64,000 bases of DNA from NCBI GenBank assembly GCA_951230915.1, contig OX579641.1, forward strand, positions 19,074,254 to 19,138,253, read 5' to 3'. This document shows, in pieces, positions 12,401-25,559 of this stretch (positions are counted from its first letter, which is position 1; each line of letters starts with the position of its first letter). The notes beneath the pieces were generated by a model. The model was not told where the DNA came from, ran no database searches, and was given only the letters and a program-made list of their open reading frames with translations. Position numbers and translations under genes: made by a program. Source of the DNA: Antitrichia curtipendula (lineage: Eukaryota; Streptophyta; Bryopsida; Hypnales; Leucodontaceae).

Positions 12401-15400
12401 GTTCGCTGTGATCAGAGGGTTGGAGAAGTTCAAGTACTTGTCAAACCGATGGAAGCTGGCACCGCAAGTTTCCACAGCCCCATTCACGCTCCCGTGCAGA
12501 TCCACCTCCCACAGACCCGTCAGATCCTTTTGCACCACAATGTCGTCATCCAGAAACAGAATCTTGTCAAGCTTCGGAAACACCTCCGGCAGATAGAAAC
12601 GCAGATGATTCAGCATAGACAAGTACTTAGGGTTCCTGTATTTCAGGTTCGATGTGCCTGCCGAAAGCGGGTTCGTCTGATCGGCCTTGAAGTAATAGTC
12701 CTTCATCGAAGACGACTCCAGCTGCTTCAACACCGGGCAGTACGACGAATTCAACCACTTGAACTCGTCCACGTTTTGCACTTGTATGGCAGCACCACCG
12801 GGAGGATTGGCCAAAAACCACATCTTCATGGCCCCATAATTTAGCTTGTCTGTCACAACATGAAAAACGTGCTTCTCTGGATCCTGCAATCTCCACCAAA
12901 CTGAACTGTCAGGCGCGACATGAAACGAGGATTTGTAGATCAGATGCGAAAAACGTGACCGACGACTGACACGGCAGCGATCGCCGCGCCTACGACACAA
13001 ACCGGGGTCAAGGGAGCATAGCCCCTGGCGGAGGTACGGCGACGTACCTTGGCGTTGTACACGGTCGAGTTCACCACCACCGCGGCAGCCAGAATATTGT
13101 CCGAAAACAGGGCATAATGATATAAGTTAGGATCCTCCAGCCTTTCCTCGTGCTCAAACTTCTGCTCCTCAGGCGCCAGCATATGGTATTCCACAGTAAG
13201 ACGCATGGAGAAGCAATGAAGCCCTTTCGGTACTGTTTTCGCAGCCAACTGGCTCAGAAACGTGCTCTGCTTCTTCAGCATGCGGGCATTATCCTCCGTG
13301 GATTGTAGCATGGCTCTCAGCTTCTTCACCATTATACTGTTATCATAGTGCTTCTCACGAGCCTCTGCCAAAAGCTCACTCATGATCTTCATTTTGTCTT
13401 CAGCCCTGCACCATTCAAGTAAGATCAATTAAGCACAGTCATTCGCTCACACTCCTGCACACGCAACGGCTGTACACCGTCTAAACGCCACTCCAAGTAA
13501 TCCAAGCTAGCTCTCTCACTGTCTCTAAGAGCATGACAGAAACCAAGCTCTTGCCAGGGACACCAAGGACAGGGGGCCGAGAAGTACCCTGCCGGCAGCT
13601 CAGCATCCAAATTCGCATCGCCGACGACGTTCGTGTGTTCTTTAATTCGCAGCTTCAAGTCGCGAACTAAATCATAGTGACCCTGACCCTGTGCGATGTT
13701 AGCATAAGCTCGCGCCATGATCAGCTGGTCCCGCATCAGGCGGACCAGGGCATCCGAGTTGTCAGCGTCGGAGTCCCGCTTCCAAGTGCTTGAGCTGCTG
13801 ACCACTTCCGTGCCACTCGTTTCCGACTTGGCACCAACGTCATCCTGGCTCTGCACCACCTGTTTGATCAAACCAATCTCTGGACACACACACACGGATG
13901 TCAGTACATCCCATCAACTACATCATATCAAAAGAAACGCGGAGCTCATCCATAAATAGCCGACACTTGTGTCCATCGCGATATGCAAGAAACAACCGCC
14001 TGGAACGCAAAAAACCTACTCTGCACTGTTGCTTCTCTCCAAAGATCGACCACTCCCGGCCCCGTTGCAGGCCAATGTCAAGGAAAGAAACGCACCACAC
14101 TCTCAATTGCCGTCATTCCTTCCAATTTACATACCTGTGTTGGCAACCTCCGATTCTTCGTTTCCAAGCTTACCCTTCTCTTCATCTTCTGAGCTTGCCT
14201 TGGAGTCCTGAGATACACAACCAAATCATTACTATTGCTACAGGCAGTCCGCCACGTACTCGCACAACACAACGCTTTCCACGTGAAACCCTTCCAAAAT
14301 GCCCTGCGCGTCCACTCATTCTCGCACCAAACCTAAAACGCTATTCACACGCAGGACATCGAAGACCTCTTCACTCCATTACTTTCGAGTTACTCTTGCA
14401 AGAAACATGCAGGGACGCACCAAGCTCGAAACAAGGTGCCCCTCGTGCACAGCACCCAGATCCTAAAATTACCTGGTAAGACTTGGACTTCCTCGATACA
14501 AACCTGCCCTCTTCCTCCAGCCGCGACGACGACGCCTCATTGTGGCCAACGGCATTCAGATTCAAACCTCCAGTGCCCTCAGAATTAGAATTCACAATGT
14601 CCAGCACCTGGATGAACCCAAATCAAACCAACACACATCGTCACATTCCCAACCCCTCTTCACGCTGTCGATGACTCTATCCAGCGCCAGCAACCACTCC
14701 TACCAAATCCAAACTTCCAAAGGACCCTACTCATTCTCTCAACCGCGTCCCCAGAACAGGCCACACCTACATCCTACATCGGACGCCTAAGATAGTGACC
14801 TAGAGAAAACGCGCTCTATCCACTAGGACTGCAGCCTTTCTGAGAACCCGGAACACTCCGAAAATTCAATTTACCTCTCTGGGAAACAGAGCCTCTATGC
14901 CTTCCAAAGCACTGCGCCTTCGACTATCCTCTATCCTTGCCTGCAGAAGCAGGCACACAAAAAATGACTCAGACAAACACGTGGTGCACCAACTATATGA
15001 AATACTAAATCGTCACGAAAACCCCAGCAGTCATTTCACGAGGGTCACAAGTAGACGTACTGAAACAGATGAATCGTCGCTGCCTAGCCCTGCACACAAA
15101 ACAGGCGAGTACAACATCACCAACGTCAATACCTTCCTGCCAACTCAACGGGTCCCCAATCCACCTCACAACTTCGCCGCTCAACCACTACCAACGTCAA
15201 CCAATGCCCTACTCAGCTAAAGAGACACATAAACCGTGCAGCTTGCGGGGTTCTCCTCCCAGCTCCTGAGTCCACTTGTCACCAATTCCAAATACCAAGC
15301 GCAGACCCTCTCGCTCTCGAACCTAAACATCCAGGGATCTGAAAACTTGACCCCTCACCGACCTGCCGAATCAGTCATCTCAATCCAAACAACACAAGGG

Positions 15401-15532
15401 GCCTCGCACAGAATGCTTACGCCGGGGAGGCTCTCCATGACTCGCAAAAGTCACAGCCAAAAAGAACTCTAGCCAACGCAGTGTCAAGAAACGGAGCAAT
15501 ACCTGGGGAGAGAAAGCTTGTTGTCCTGGTCG
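9498..15532. repeat. Right arm of the 6-kb perfect palindrome
   Basis: Mirror of 1-6,035. It holds the AT-rich inner end (9,498-10,203), a MITE copy, the GAUT 3' flank (10,631-11,908) and GAUT exons 9 to 2 plus the last 30 bases of exon 1. Whether symmetry continues past 15,532 cannot be judged, because the mirror position lies outside the window. Confidence 0.95.
10204..10630. mobile_element. MITE-like element, right copy
   Basis: Exact reverse complement of the element at 4,903-5,329, including its 18-bp terminal inverted repeats. It was therefore present before the palindrome formed or was copied by conversion. Confidence 0.75.
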
Positions 15533-15656
15533 CCAGAATGAAAAGAGGGGCGACTACGGATATGACCAGGAGGCCAACCACAGAGAGGCGGTACCCGCCA
15601 TTCCTGGCGGAGCTGCTCCGCACGGGCAGATTCGGTGGACTCTTTCTGAACGCCAT
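11909..15656 (-). CDS. Galacturonosyltransferase (GAUT, GT8 family), complete right copy
   Basis: Pectin-synthesis glycosyltransferase, predicted at 656 aa (Arabidopsis GAUT1 is of similar length). Exons are 15503-15656, 15061-15089 (29-nt microexon), 14875-14940, 14473-14607, 14135-14207, 13588-13879, 13048-13405, 12296-12883 and 11909-12184. All phases join and all introns are GT-AG. The ATG at 15656 is chosen because the longer open frame begins only with GTG at 15692. Residues about 24-43 form one hydrophobic segment (signal anchor). Exons 3-4 encode ALFPREVLDIV, like the LFSKEILDV stretch of GAUT1. The catalytic half holds DDD at about 481-483 and H618-x2-G621-x2-K624-P-W626. No frameshift or lost key residue is seen. 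Its twin at 1-3624 is identical where both are visible, so the locus encodes two copies or has been assembled twice. Confidence 0.92.
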
Positions 15657-17450
15657 TAAAAAGATGTAATCTCCAGAAACTTCAATTCGCACTGTCAGCT
15701 ACACATGAGACCCGCTTGCTTTTAATCTTTCCTGATGCTAGGCATGGCGCCTGTGCTTCCCACTCGTGAATGGCATGACAACGGCCTGATTCGACTTCCG
15801 AATTGTCGGATCCGGCACCATGCACCGGTTAAACCCAAGGAAAGGCGCTTGCCGCTGTTCACAACACTTCTCTCGTTGTCTTGATTGCGATTAACCGCAA
15901 CGCCGGATTGTGCTGGAAGGAATGGGAATTCAGGGCCTCAGTTCCATTCCTTGATCGTGAGTGCTTGAGTTCGGGACTGAGAAGGTGAAATTTCAAATCA
16001 CGACGCCTACAGCAACACATGAATTGACTGCACACCTTGACCGGCTAAATAAATCCCCCTGCACAAAACCACGTGGATCGCAGGCTGAGTTACCAGTCCT
16101 AGAGCGTTCGCAGAATCGGATATTTACAATTCACATACGTAATCGAATCATGTAATACTGACACGAGAAAATCTGCGTGCCTCTACATCACCGCGCCGGC
16201 CGCGGCAGTTGGCGTGGCAAAACCTGTCCCTTGCATGCTGCCGAAACTCCTCACGGAACCGGAAAGGAAAAGGAATGTCGAAAGATGACCAGAATAGCTA
16301 AAATCCAACAGAATCAATATTCCGAGTGGACATGAAAGCGTCCAGCGCATCAAAAAGAAAGGTGACCAGATCCAGATCCGTGACAGCCTGTTCAGATCGA
16401 GCTCATAGCAGCCTATTTCTGAATTTTTCTGGAGTAAAGTGCCCACGAGGATCAGCAGGTTCTGCCTCGGAGGCCACACCTTCCTCAGCTCCCAGAGGTT
16501 CTTGAACTATAGCGCTGTACAAATACTGCGGTATGCAGTGCTCGCAGAGTGAGTAAATCAAAATCGTTCGTGCTTTTCCCAGGACTCGGAAAACCCCGGT
16601 AATGAAGTGAGCCTACCAAAGCAACCCTACATCGTGAATGTGTACGCTCACCAATACATTCCGAGAATCAGGTAACCAAGTCGCCGTCAACTCACAATCC
16701 GGAAAACGGACTTCCCGAGGTTCACAGCACCGTGCATTCCGGAGGCCCTACAGCAGCCACATTCTCACGACCACCACGCTCAAAACCCGAACTACACCAA
16801 CGGCCAATGCCCAGCACAACCGAGTGCCAAACAACGCCTGCACGCCAATACAAAGGCCATCCCGCGACTAAACCTACGCAAAATGACCCCGACATCTCAA
16901 CACCAACACCGCACACCAATGCGCCTCACGCAACATCCAAACCACGAGTCACCAAGAAAACCGTAGCCGCAGCGCAATCCACAACGCAACGCACCATTTC
17001 AAAACAGAACTCGGCCACGAGGCCCGCAAACGACGCGTAGCAACGCGCAAACCTCTACACACGGCTCCTACAATGGCAAAGAGCAAAACAGCTGCACTGA
17101 ACTTCACTCCACTCCCTCAAACAGAAGTTCTATGCAGTGCGTTAACACAGTGCACACAGCAAACAGAGAAAATCACACCACAACCCGAAACAGCAGCGCA
17201 GAGCGACAGATCACCTGACTCGATGGAACGTCCGCGGCGGAGCTGGCGGGGGGAAGGGCGCGAAGGTCAAACTATTGCCAGGCGCGTTGTGAGCAATAAC
17301 AAAACCTCCTCGGAAGCTCCCGAGCACAGAGTAAGTGCACTGCCGCAGCACAGCAGCCGCTGTAACCTGATAACTTCAGCAGAGCAGAGATGGCAATGGC
17401 AACAACAATGGCGATGGCGATGAGAGAGTGGAGAGCGGGGAAGAGACAGC
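15657..17450 (-). promoter_or_regulatory. Probable 5' leader, leader intron and promoter of the right GAUT copy
   Basis: This stretch is GC-richer than the intergenic DNA and strongly strand-biased: the + strand is rich in A and C, so the - strand is rich in G and T, like the GAUT introns. That suggests transcription on the - strand, possibly with an intron in the 5' UTR. Open frames here (for example 16,732-17,040) are low-complexity and not credible proteins. The start of transcription cannot be placed. Confidence 0.4.
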
Positions 17451-17940
17451 TGCCTGCGACACTGAAAATGAGAACAACACTCGCGGGCCCCGAGGTTCCC
17501 TTCAGGCCTTGACCCCTTCCCTCGCCTCCATAATTGGCACCAATCTACTCGCCCCTGTAGATTTCGTTGCGGGGCGGGGGCCCCCAAATCTTATTACTTT
17601 CACTTCCCAACTGAAAGCGCATTGCTCTCAAGGACTCCTGTGGAAATTCCTCGTGATTCTTAGATTTCAGTCGCGTTTTGAATCGTCGATGGGGTCATCT
17701 TGTCGGCGGGGTCCCACTCCTGTTCATATTCCGTAGATGGTGACTGGGCTTCTGTGGACCGTGAGAGACGCGGTGCGCCTGGTGTCCACGGTGACGGGTC
17801 CCACCGACGGACGGTGGGACACCCTCGGTGGGCTTGTAACGGGTAGAGGGCCCGTCTTCTTTACCGGCTACGGTGGCATTTAGTCAAGACCTAATTGCCA
17901 TTCTTAGGAGTGGCTTGTGTGTTGCAACGAACGAAAAGAT
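17451..17940. other. GC-rich flank with a perfect hairpin
   Basis: Contains GTCCCACCG at 17,798-17,806 and its exact reverse complement at 17,812-17,820 around a 5-base loop. Further GGTG/CACC repeats lie nearby (17,770-17,835). It could be the far promoter of GAUT or the remnant of a transposon end. Confidence 0.5.
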
Positions 17941-20430
17941 CAGGCATAACGGAAAAAAAATCAGTTTGTTTTTCATACAAAGATAAATGTGAAAAATGTA
18001 GAGAATAATTGAACTTTTATTTTTTTGATAGAATATAAAACTGTTATGAATTTTTGAAGTGTGTTGCCCAATTGGCCCGAAAGAGTTTTTAGACTATCCC
18101 AAAAAACAACAAACAATGTATCCATAATGGTCACCTTACCATTGAAGGCAATCACAAAATTTCCTAACATGGCCACAACATGAAGGAATATTAAAAAATC
18201 ACTTCTTGTTATGAATTTACACTAGAAAAGTAGAAGTTCCTAAAGTAGTCACTAATAACTTCATCACCATCATCCAAGGCATTGATTTTGGCCACTAACC
18301 AATCTAATGTAGTCCTAATCTCATTTATAAGAAAAGTTTGTGATGGATTGGTGTAAGACTCTAATGGATCATTCCCTAGGCTCCTATCATGGAAGGTTTG
18401 TTTATCAAAGGTTTATTTATTTTAAACTTTCATTTATAAAATTACAAAAATTGGGGTAGTATTATATTCTCAGTATCCATTCTACTCTTTCCAAATGCAA
18501 TACCGAGGTATGTATAAGTATAATCAATACTATCCATAATACAACACCTATTTCTGGACTCAAAGTGGGTACCCTTTTTAGATATTGATTACACAAAATG
18601 AAAACAACAAAAACATAAAAATCTATGTTAATCAAAACACTTCTATTGGTTTTGAATTCATCTAAAGATAATACTTAAAAATTAATAACTTATTCATGTA
18701 CAAGTATCCAAATAATGCACTTTCAAGTGTATTGGGATCTTTTTCAGTTGCTATTAAGATCTAGTAAAAATAATTTATGTTTAATAAAAGTAACTATATT
18801 GAGTTTTAAATAGTGACAATTACATGGGTGCATATTTTATTAGAAGCATTTTCCTTGTTGGTAAGTCTTTGAAGTTAGTCTACTTCATCCATTGGGAAAA
18901 CATTTTTTCCTAGATATGTGTGCTCTTTTTATTAAATCCTTTAACATTCACTCAAACATTCATACTCATGCATGTATAATTATTAGTGTATTTTTTATTC
19001 TCTGTTGGATTTAGAGTATCTTCAAGCCATTTCTATGATAATTCTAGAGCTATTTTTACAAATTTCAAAAATATTGATAGATGTGTCACTTTGGCTACTT
19101 TTGTGCATTAAAATTTGAGATTGATCTCCCATTCATTTTGAGATAAATTATTTCTTTTGTTGTAGGGGTTGAAATGTTTAAATAACAAGTACGTGTATTG
19201 TAGACCCAAAAGTGGCGCATAGAATATTAAAGGGTAAAAAGTGGATCCATTATGCAATTAGACAATGTTATAGAAATCTTTTGGTTTCTTTTATATTTAT
19301 TTGAAACGGTTTGCATTATATTATGAAATACTACAAAATTATGCATAATATGCCTCTAGTTTTACCACAGACATCTTTTCTCGAGGGTAAAAACTAATAC
19401 ATTTAGCAATTATTTTGGACTATCTACAAGCATGTAAATTCTTTTAGAGAAAATCATGTGAATATTTAACCATACGTTATAGTCATTTTATTGATAAAAC
19501 TGTTGTTCATTTCCAAAAGTTATTTTCCACCTGCATAAATATGTAAGGATTTGTGGCCTTTGTAACTTTATTTAATAGTAGAACCGAGATGTCATTTGGA
19601 TCAACAGATTGATCACAATTTAGAGTAAGCAATGAGATTATTTTTACTTAGGTAAAACAATCTAATTTTGTTCACCCTCTTTTTTGTCAAATATGTGTCA
19701 ATTGAAGTATCACCAATATAATCTCAAATCGGTCACTTTGAATGACTCCTACTTTACAAAATGATTTTTTTATGGTTCTAAAGTAGACTAACTACACTAC
19801 ATAGTAAAATTGGATTGTCCCATACTAATTTTTTGACATTAGATACCATATAAATATTTTTTGTTATTGTTTAATACAAGAATGCACTATTTTTTTAATT
19901 AAGTATCGATGTAATTGGGACTCATGAACCTCTATATTTACAAATAGACAAATAGAAACATCTGTAAAAATATTTGTTGACTTTGATGGCTTGTAAAGTA
20001 GTTTTCTTAAGGTAAAGCAACATGATTGTTAAGCTCATTGTTAAGGCAACCTAATTTCACTATTTAACCCCTAGTGTCTTAGCAATGGGATCCTATGTCT
20101 CAAAATTTAAAGATTTTTTGTTTGACTATTATAATATTTTCAACAATACATTCTAAGGACGTGTCCCTTTCCCTTGAGCTTCGGGCTTGTCTCCACTACC
20201 AATAGATACGATCAATTTATGTGGATCTCTTGTTAGGTGATAGTTTGATTGGAATGAGTTCACAAGGGTATGGATCTAAGTAAACACGCACTAAACACGC
20301 ACTGGACACTCAAGGGTTAATATAGTCTATGTTTTAGTGAATGATTTTCAATTGGATATTTCTCAAGGCACTTCAACTATGCACCTATTAACCAATTTGA
20401 AGTTTCTTAACGTGACCCCTGAGAATCTCA
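17941..20430. other. AT-rich intergenic stretch, nothing recognised
   Basis: No ORF above about 70 codons, no clear repeat and no RNA gene found by eye. Confidence 0.6.
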
Positions 20431-20669
20431 CGTGGAAATTCAATTTCGGCACCTGAGAGCTGAATCATATGTACGGTAGTTTCTTTTTTGAATTTTGTCA
20501 ACTTGGGACATGTCCACGCCTCCTACAGGCTTGACCTTGGGTTGAATTTGCAACACACAACAGGGACCGAATATTTTTTCACTTTTGAAGTGAAGTTGAC
20601 TAACGTATGGAGAACTGAACATCAAGCCTCTGGAATATTCTTATGTCAATCAAATTTTCAGGGGCCCAA

Positions 20670-20735
20670 ATCCAGTGGAAAAAAGAAGGAAGAAAAGGAA
20701 AAAAAAAGGAAAAAAAAGGAAAAAGAGACAGGCTG
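20670..20735. repeat. Purine tract (GGAAAAA-type simple repeat)
   Basis: About 65 bases almost entirely A and G on the + strand (AAGGAAGAAAAGGAAAAAAA pattern). It causes the Lys/Glu-rich frames read through it. Confidence 0.8.
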
Positions 20736-20916
20736 CCTCACCACCAGATAAACTCAACATTGGGGGCTCCAGTTGGCTGTCTGTTGGCGGTATCTATTAT
20801 TGAGGTTTTGAGGGAACTCATCATGGACTCAGATCTCGTGGAAGTGTTTTTTTATAGTAAGCTTATTGTTTTTTCAAATTTGTATAGTTTATGTGTATTT
20901 CAATGTTCCAATGGTT

Positions 20917-21028
20917 TTGAATTTATACTCGTGTGCCCGTGCCGTTGCCTCAGTAAAATAAAATTAAAGTATTTGAATTTCTACTTGTGTGTCCCGTGAT
21001 GCTGCCTCAGTAAAATAAAATAAAAGTA
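20917..21028. repeat. Two-copy tandem duplication, unit about 56 bp
   Basis: Units at 20,917-20,971 and 20,972-21,028 share TTGAATTT, ACT-GTGTG, CCCGTG and GCCTCAGTAAAATAAAAT with a few substitutions. Confidence 0.8.
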
Positions 21029-22428
21029 GAAGTAATTTTTTTAATTTTTAAATTCATAAAAACTTTGAAATTCAATATCTTTTTTACTGTGAATCTGAAT
21101 GCCACTAAACGAAGCCCGTGCACACTTCCTTGTTGAGAGCTTTACGACAATACAAATGATGCAACCGCGGGACGTATGTTTTGGAGATCTCATTGTAAGA
21201 AACAAAACAAAGAAACAAAACAAATAGCCTAACTTAAGGTAAAGATGTTGGCCAATCTACTGTAATAATCTCAAATTGGCATGGATTTTTAATTTGGGGC
21301 TTTTACAAACGTCGGAGTGGGCAAAGGTAAGTACCTTCTAAAACTGCCACTATTTGCTGCTAGGCCTAGTTAGTTACTACTACTAGACAAGTAAAAAAAA
21401 TTGTATTTTCTTGCCTTGGAATGGTAGATATTCTAAAATTGATTATTTAATGGAGGTATGTATTGATTTTGGAGATGTACACAAAGTGATGATGGCAGTT
21501 TTGGATCGGTGGTGCATTTGAAGGGGCACACTTTATCCCCACTATAAGTTTTGAACAAGTAGTTTTTGTATGCCTTCAAGTGTTGTGAAAGGAATATGGT
21601 ATTGTTATTACGTTATTACATTGTTCTCTAAGTGCCTATGCAACCATATTTTTGTTGCGGCAAAATCAAGATTTTTTTAATTTAAAAGTATAAATAATTC
21701 ATTAAAAACAATTAAAGTGTTGTTGCTTTAAAGTAAAGGGTGCTTTCACGTCCAGTTGACTAATTAAGAAAATTATGTTTTTGTCATTAGACATGAAATA
21801 AAAATGTGTGCAGATCAAGGTTTCTTTGTAAACCTATATTTTTTAATTTGGTTAGATGTGTTATAAACTAAGGGAAATTTTAGTTTCTTGTAATTGACAT
21901 ACAAACAAAATATATAGATTCTAAGCACAAGTTTATAATTATATGGTTGAGTTTATGTTTTTAATTATTAAATGAGAATATTTCAATTTACAAGTAGGTC
22001 ACTTAAGAAAAAAATTTAACAATACAAAATAAATTATTCACATGAATTTTGTGAAGGATAATGAAAAATCGTGAGATTGAAGAATATACTCAAAGATGCA
22101 ATTGACTTGTCTATATTACATAGTACAGGCTTTTTTCCTCCTTGCTACATGCTTGAAGACCCCCCACATGATGGTGGGTTTGCTACTACCATAGTGAGTG
22201 TTCAACAATAATAAATGACTCCTTTGCCTCAATAATAAAATGGATTTGATTTGAAGAATTAAAATTTTGGCGAGGATGCTACCATCACAATAGACGAGCA
22301 CTCTTCAAAGTTGGCATGGATGAATTTTGATCTAATTTCTACAATCCCATCTAGCATTCCAGTGTTGATTTTCAACACAAGCCCCTAATAGATGAAAGTT
22401 TAATTCTTATGGGTGACATTTGAACACC
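21029..22428. other. AT-rich stretch, nothing recognised
   Basis: No credible gene or repeat was seen between the 56-bp duplication and the first TTAA-flanked element. Confidence 0.5.
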
Positions 22429-22432
22429 TTAA

Positions 22433-23551
22433 CCCCTTAACATGTAAAGGACCAAGGCCTTTTTCTTGCCAAAAAACACTCAAAAATTGTCATTTTTTTA
22501 GCAAATAGTAAAAGAAAATTGATTTTTTTTTACATCTAACCATAGGATCTTACACCTAACTAGTATGAGAACGTGTGGAAAAAATTTCAAATTTTTTTAT
22601 CACACAAATTGCAAGATATCTGCGTTCAACCCCTAAAAGACCGTTGTCCCTTTGGGGGACAAATGGGATTTTGGGCAGGTACCTACAGGCTGAATTTTTA
22701 ACGTGATTTTTTGAAACTTTTTTTGAAGATAGAAAAACTGATATGCTTTGTGGGAATATAATTTTTTTCACAATCGGTGCCTGGGAACAACACTTACGAC
22801 CAAATAAGCTCAAAACAGGGGACGCTGGGTAGCAAAACAAGAAATTGCAAAAATTTGAACTTATTTTTTAAAATATTTTTTTGTCATATAATATTTTTTT
22901 TCTATCTGGAAAGCTTTGATTCATTTCATTTTGATTTGTTATGAGAAAGTTATGGACATTCTCGTTTTTTGGGCAATTAGAGCATCTTCTTGAAAAAAAT
23001 AACTTCTAGGATTCATTTCTGAGTGCAATTTTTCAAATTTTTCAATTTTTCTTTTTTAGCATGGTTTAGTTTACTTGCTAGAACAATCTCACCATTGGGA
23101 TTAGTGTATTTTAATTCCATCTAAAATATATGAATATTTTAGATTTTCCTTCTATCTTGTACCTACTTCTACTTAATAATTTTTTTAAGAATGATGATTA
23201 AGTTTTTCTGAACTTTTTTTTTCCCCTAGACTCTCAACTCAATTTTCTACTATAAAGATTTAAAGCTCAAATGCTGTAGTGCAAAAATTTTAAGTTGAAA
23301 ATGTTTTAAGTCAAAAAATCTAGTCCTGCAATGTGCCATAAAAACTTGTTTTTATCACTTTAAATGCAGATATCTTGCAATTTGTGCGGTCAAAAATTCT
23401 AAAAAAATTCCACACATTTTTATACTAGTTAGGTGTAAGATCCTATGGTTAGATGTTTAAAAAAAACATTTTCAATTTTTTTTACTCTTTGCTATAGAAA
23501 TGGCAGTTTTGAGTGATTTTTGGCAGAAAAAAGACCTTGGGCCTTTAGGAG
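22433..23551. mobile_element. TTAA-flanked inverted-repeat element (element P1)
   Basis: TTAA stands directly outside both ends (22,429-22,432 and 23,552-23,555). The left end starts CCCCTTAACATGTAAAGGAC and the right end finishes GGGCCTTTAGGAG. The terminal inverted repeat is long, about 200 bp, with conserved blocks such as GATCCTATGGTTAGATG and GCAGATATCTTGCAATTTGTG. No transposase is encoded, so it is non-autonomous. TTAA duplication with CCC...GGG ends is the hallmark of piggyBac-type transposons, though the affiliation is inferred. Confidence 0.65.
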
Positions 23552-24272
23552 TTAAAATGAAAAAAAACACTAGTTTTTTAGCACATTGCGAGACTAAATT
23601 TTTTGACTTTGAACCTTCTTAACTTTAATTTTTTGCACTACAAAGTTTTGAGCTTTGAATCTTTATGGTGGAGAATTGAGTTGAGAATCTAGGGGGAAAA
23701 TATTCAAACAAACTTAATTTTCATACTTAAAAAAATTGTTAAGTAGAAGTAGGTACAAGATAGAAGGAAAATCTAAATTATTAATATCTCTAAAATAGAA
23801 TTAAAATGCACTAATCCCAATGGTGAGATTGTTCTAGTAAGAAAATTAAACCATGTGGAATTTTTTTTTTAAAATTGCAAAAGTTGCATTTACAAATGAA
23901 TCCTATAAGTTATTTTTTCAAGAAGATGCTCTAGTTGCCCAAAAAACAAGATTGTCCATAACTTTCTCATAACAAACTTAAATGGAATGAATAAAAGCTT
24001 TCCATGTAGACAAAAATATAATCTATGAGAAGAAAAAAATTTAATTCAAATTTTTGAATTTTTTTTGGTTGCTCCCTCCCCCAACCTCTCCACTATTTTG
24101 AGCATAACTTTTGTTCTTGGGAACCAATTGAAAAAATAATTATATTCCCACAAAGCTAATCAATTTTTCTATCTTCAAAAAAGGTTTTAAAAAATCAGGA
24201 CCAAAATTGAGACTGTAGGTACCTGCCCCAAATCCCACTTATCTCCCGAAGGGACAAATGGTCCTTTAGGGG
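22630..24272. mobile_element. Foldback element overlapping P1 (element P2)
   Basis: Begins CCCCTAAAAGACCGTTGTCC and ends GGTCCTTTAGGGG. The flanks are TCAA and TGAA, possibly decayed TTAA. Arms of about 700 bp (22,630-23,345 and 23,580-24,272) are diverged reverse complements. Paired blocks include AGGTACCTRCAG, AACAATCTCACCATTGGGAT and CTTGTACCTACTTCTACTTAA. The loop contains the right end of P1, so the whole reads as arms a-b-a'-b'. Confidence 0.6.
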
Positions 24273-25197
24273 TGAAGTTCCTTGACTATATTTTCAACAA
24301 AAACGCTCCAATTCTGCCATTTCTAGTATAGGTATCAAACTTTGAAAAAAATAAAAAAAATATGGCATATGTAACTATAGGATTTTGTAATATGCTCGGG
24401 AGTATGCTGACTTGAGAATATGTAGAAAAAATTTCAGAAATTTCCGCTTCGAGGATTCATTTGCCAAGATATGAGCTTTTGAATTCACACAAATCTTTTT
24501 TTTGGCCCCACCAAAAATTGTTCACAAGTTCATATTTGTATGAAAAAATGTCCAAAATAGTGTAGCTTCTTTGGATTCATTCACCAAGGCAAGTTGGCTA
24601 CATGCTTGAAATATTTTAGATCAATTGGAGTACAACTTATAGGGAAAAATAGCAAGTAGAAAGTAGAGAATGATTCAAAACTCAAAATTGTTAAAATTTT
24701 TGTTATGGAATTGAAAAATGCCAATCTCAATGGTTGTAATGTTGTAATAAAAAATCTACATCTTATGATTTAATTATTTAAAAAAAATATTGAAAATTTA
24801 ATAAAACAAAGGACTTCAAAAGTTTATTTTAGAATAGAGAATCCATAACTACTTGCAAACTAAAACTCCTCATAACTTTTGACTCGTTGATCAAAATAGA
24901 ATGATTCAAATCTTTCCACGTATATATAAATATCTAGAAAATCAATTTCAAATTTTTGTTTATTAAAAAGGTGATTTTAAAAATTTGCCCAAATTGCCTA
25001 GTTACAAAAAAAAAAAAACCATATTAGGTCATTACTTTTGACTCATGTTTCCAAATGTCTTGAATTTTAGTGCACGTAAAAGATATTCTTTGTCCACACC
25101 TTCTATTAAAATTTGGGCCAAAAACATGGAAATCTCCAATCGCACATACTCCCAAAATTGTTATGTTGCCAAATTTAATAGACTGGTCATTTAGAGG
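24273..25197. mobile_element. Degenerate copy of the 0.94-kb TTAA family
   Basis: Aligns along its whole length with the intact element at 61,215-62,149. Shared blocks include CAAGGCAAGTTGGCTACATG, TGGTTGTAATGTTGTAATAA, CATAACTTTTGACTC and CCCAAAATTG-TATGTTG. The right end reads ATTTAGAGG followed by TTAA (25,198-25,201). The left end has lost its CCCCTAAAGG. There is no coding capacity. Confidence 0.65.
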
Positions 25198-25559
25198 TTA
25201 ATCAAGCCTATTCTTCCATCTTTATCATATATGTACGTTTGAGCTTAGAAGTTTCCCTCCATCCTTAATAAAGATTGTTTTGTTTGATACAATTTTGGGT
25301 TTGGGTGTCGTACATGATGTTTGACGTTGTGTGTCATGCTAGATGAAGTATTGAGTAGCCGTGATATGTTGTCGAGTAAGGCCATTTCAATAGTTGAATT
25401 TTTTTGTGCAATGTGATAATTTCTACCACTTGTGGTCGATGTCTTATATTTATACTTAATTTTTTTGATATACACACTATTACTTAGAACCATAGAACAA
25501 TTTTAGTCAAACACCCTTCATTTTAGATTTTCTTGACTATGTCCAATTTATTTATCTAC

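Noticed and set aside
15503..15692. Longer GAUT N-terminus starting at 15,692
   Set aside because: That codon is GTG, not ATG. The first in-frame ATG is at 15,656 and gives a usual short cytosolic tail before the membrane segment.
16638..17423. Overlapping open frames of 77-116 codons
   Set aside because: Low-complexity Thr/Pro/Gln/Ser-rich sequence from an A/C-rich strand. No domain is recognisable, and it is better explained as the GAUT leader region read in the wrong direction.
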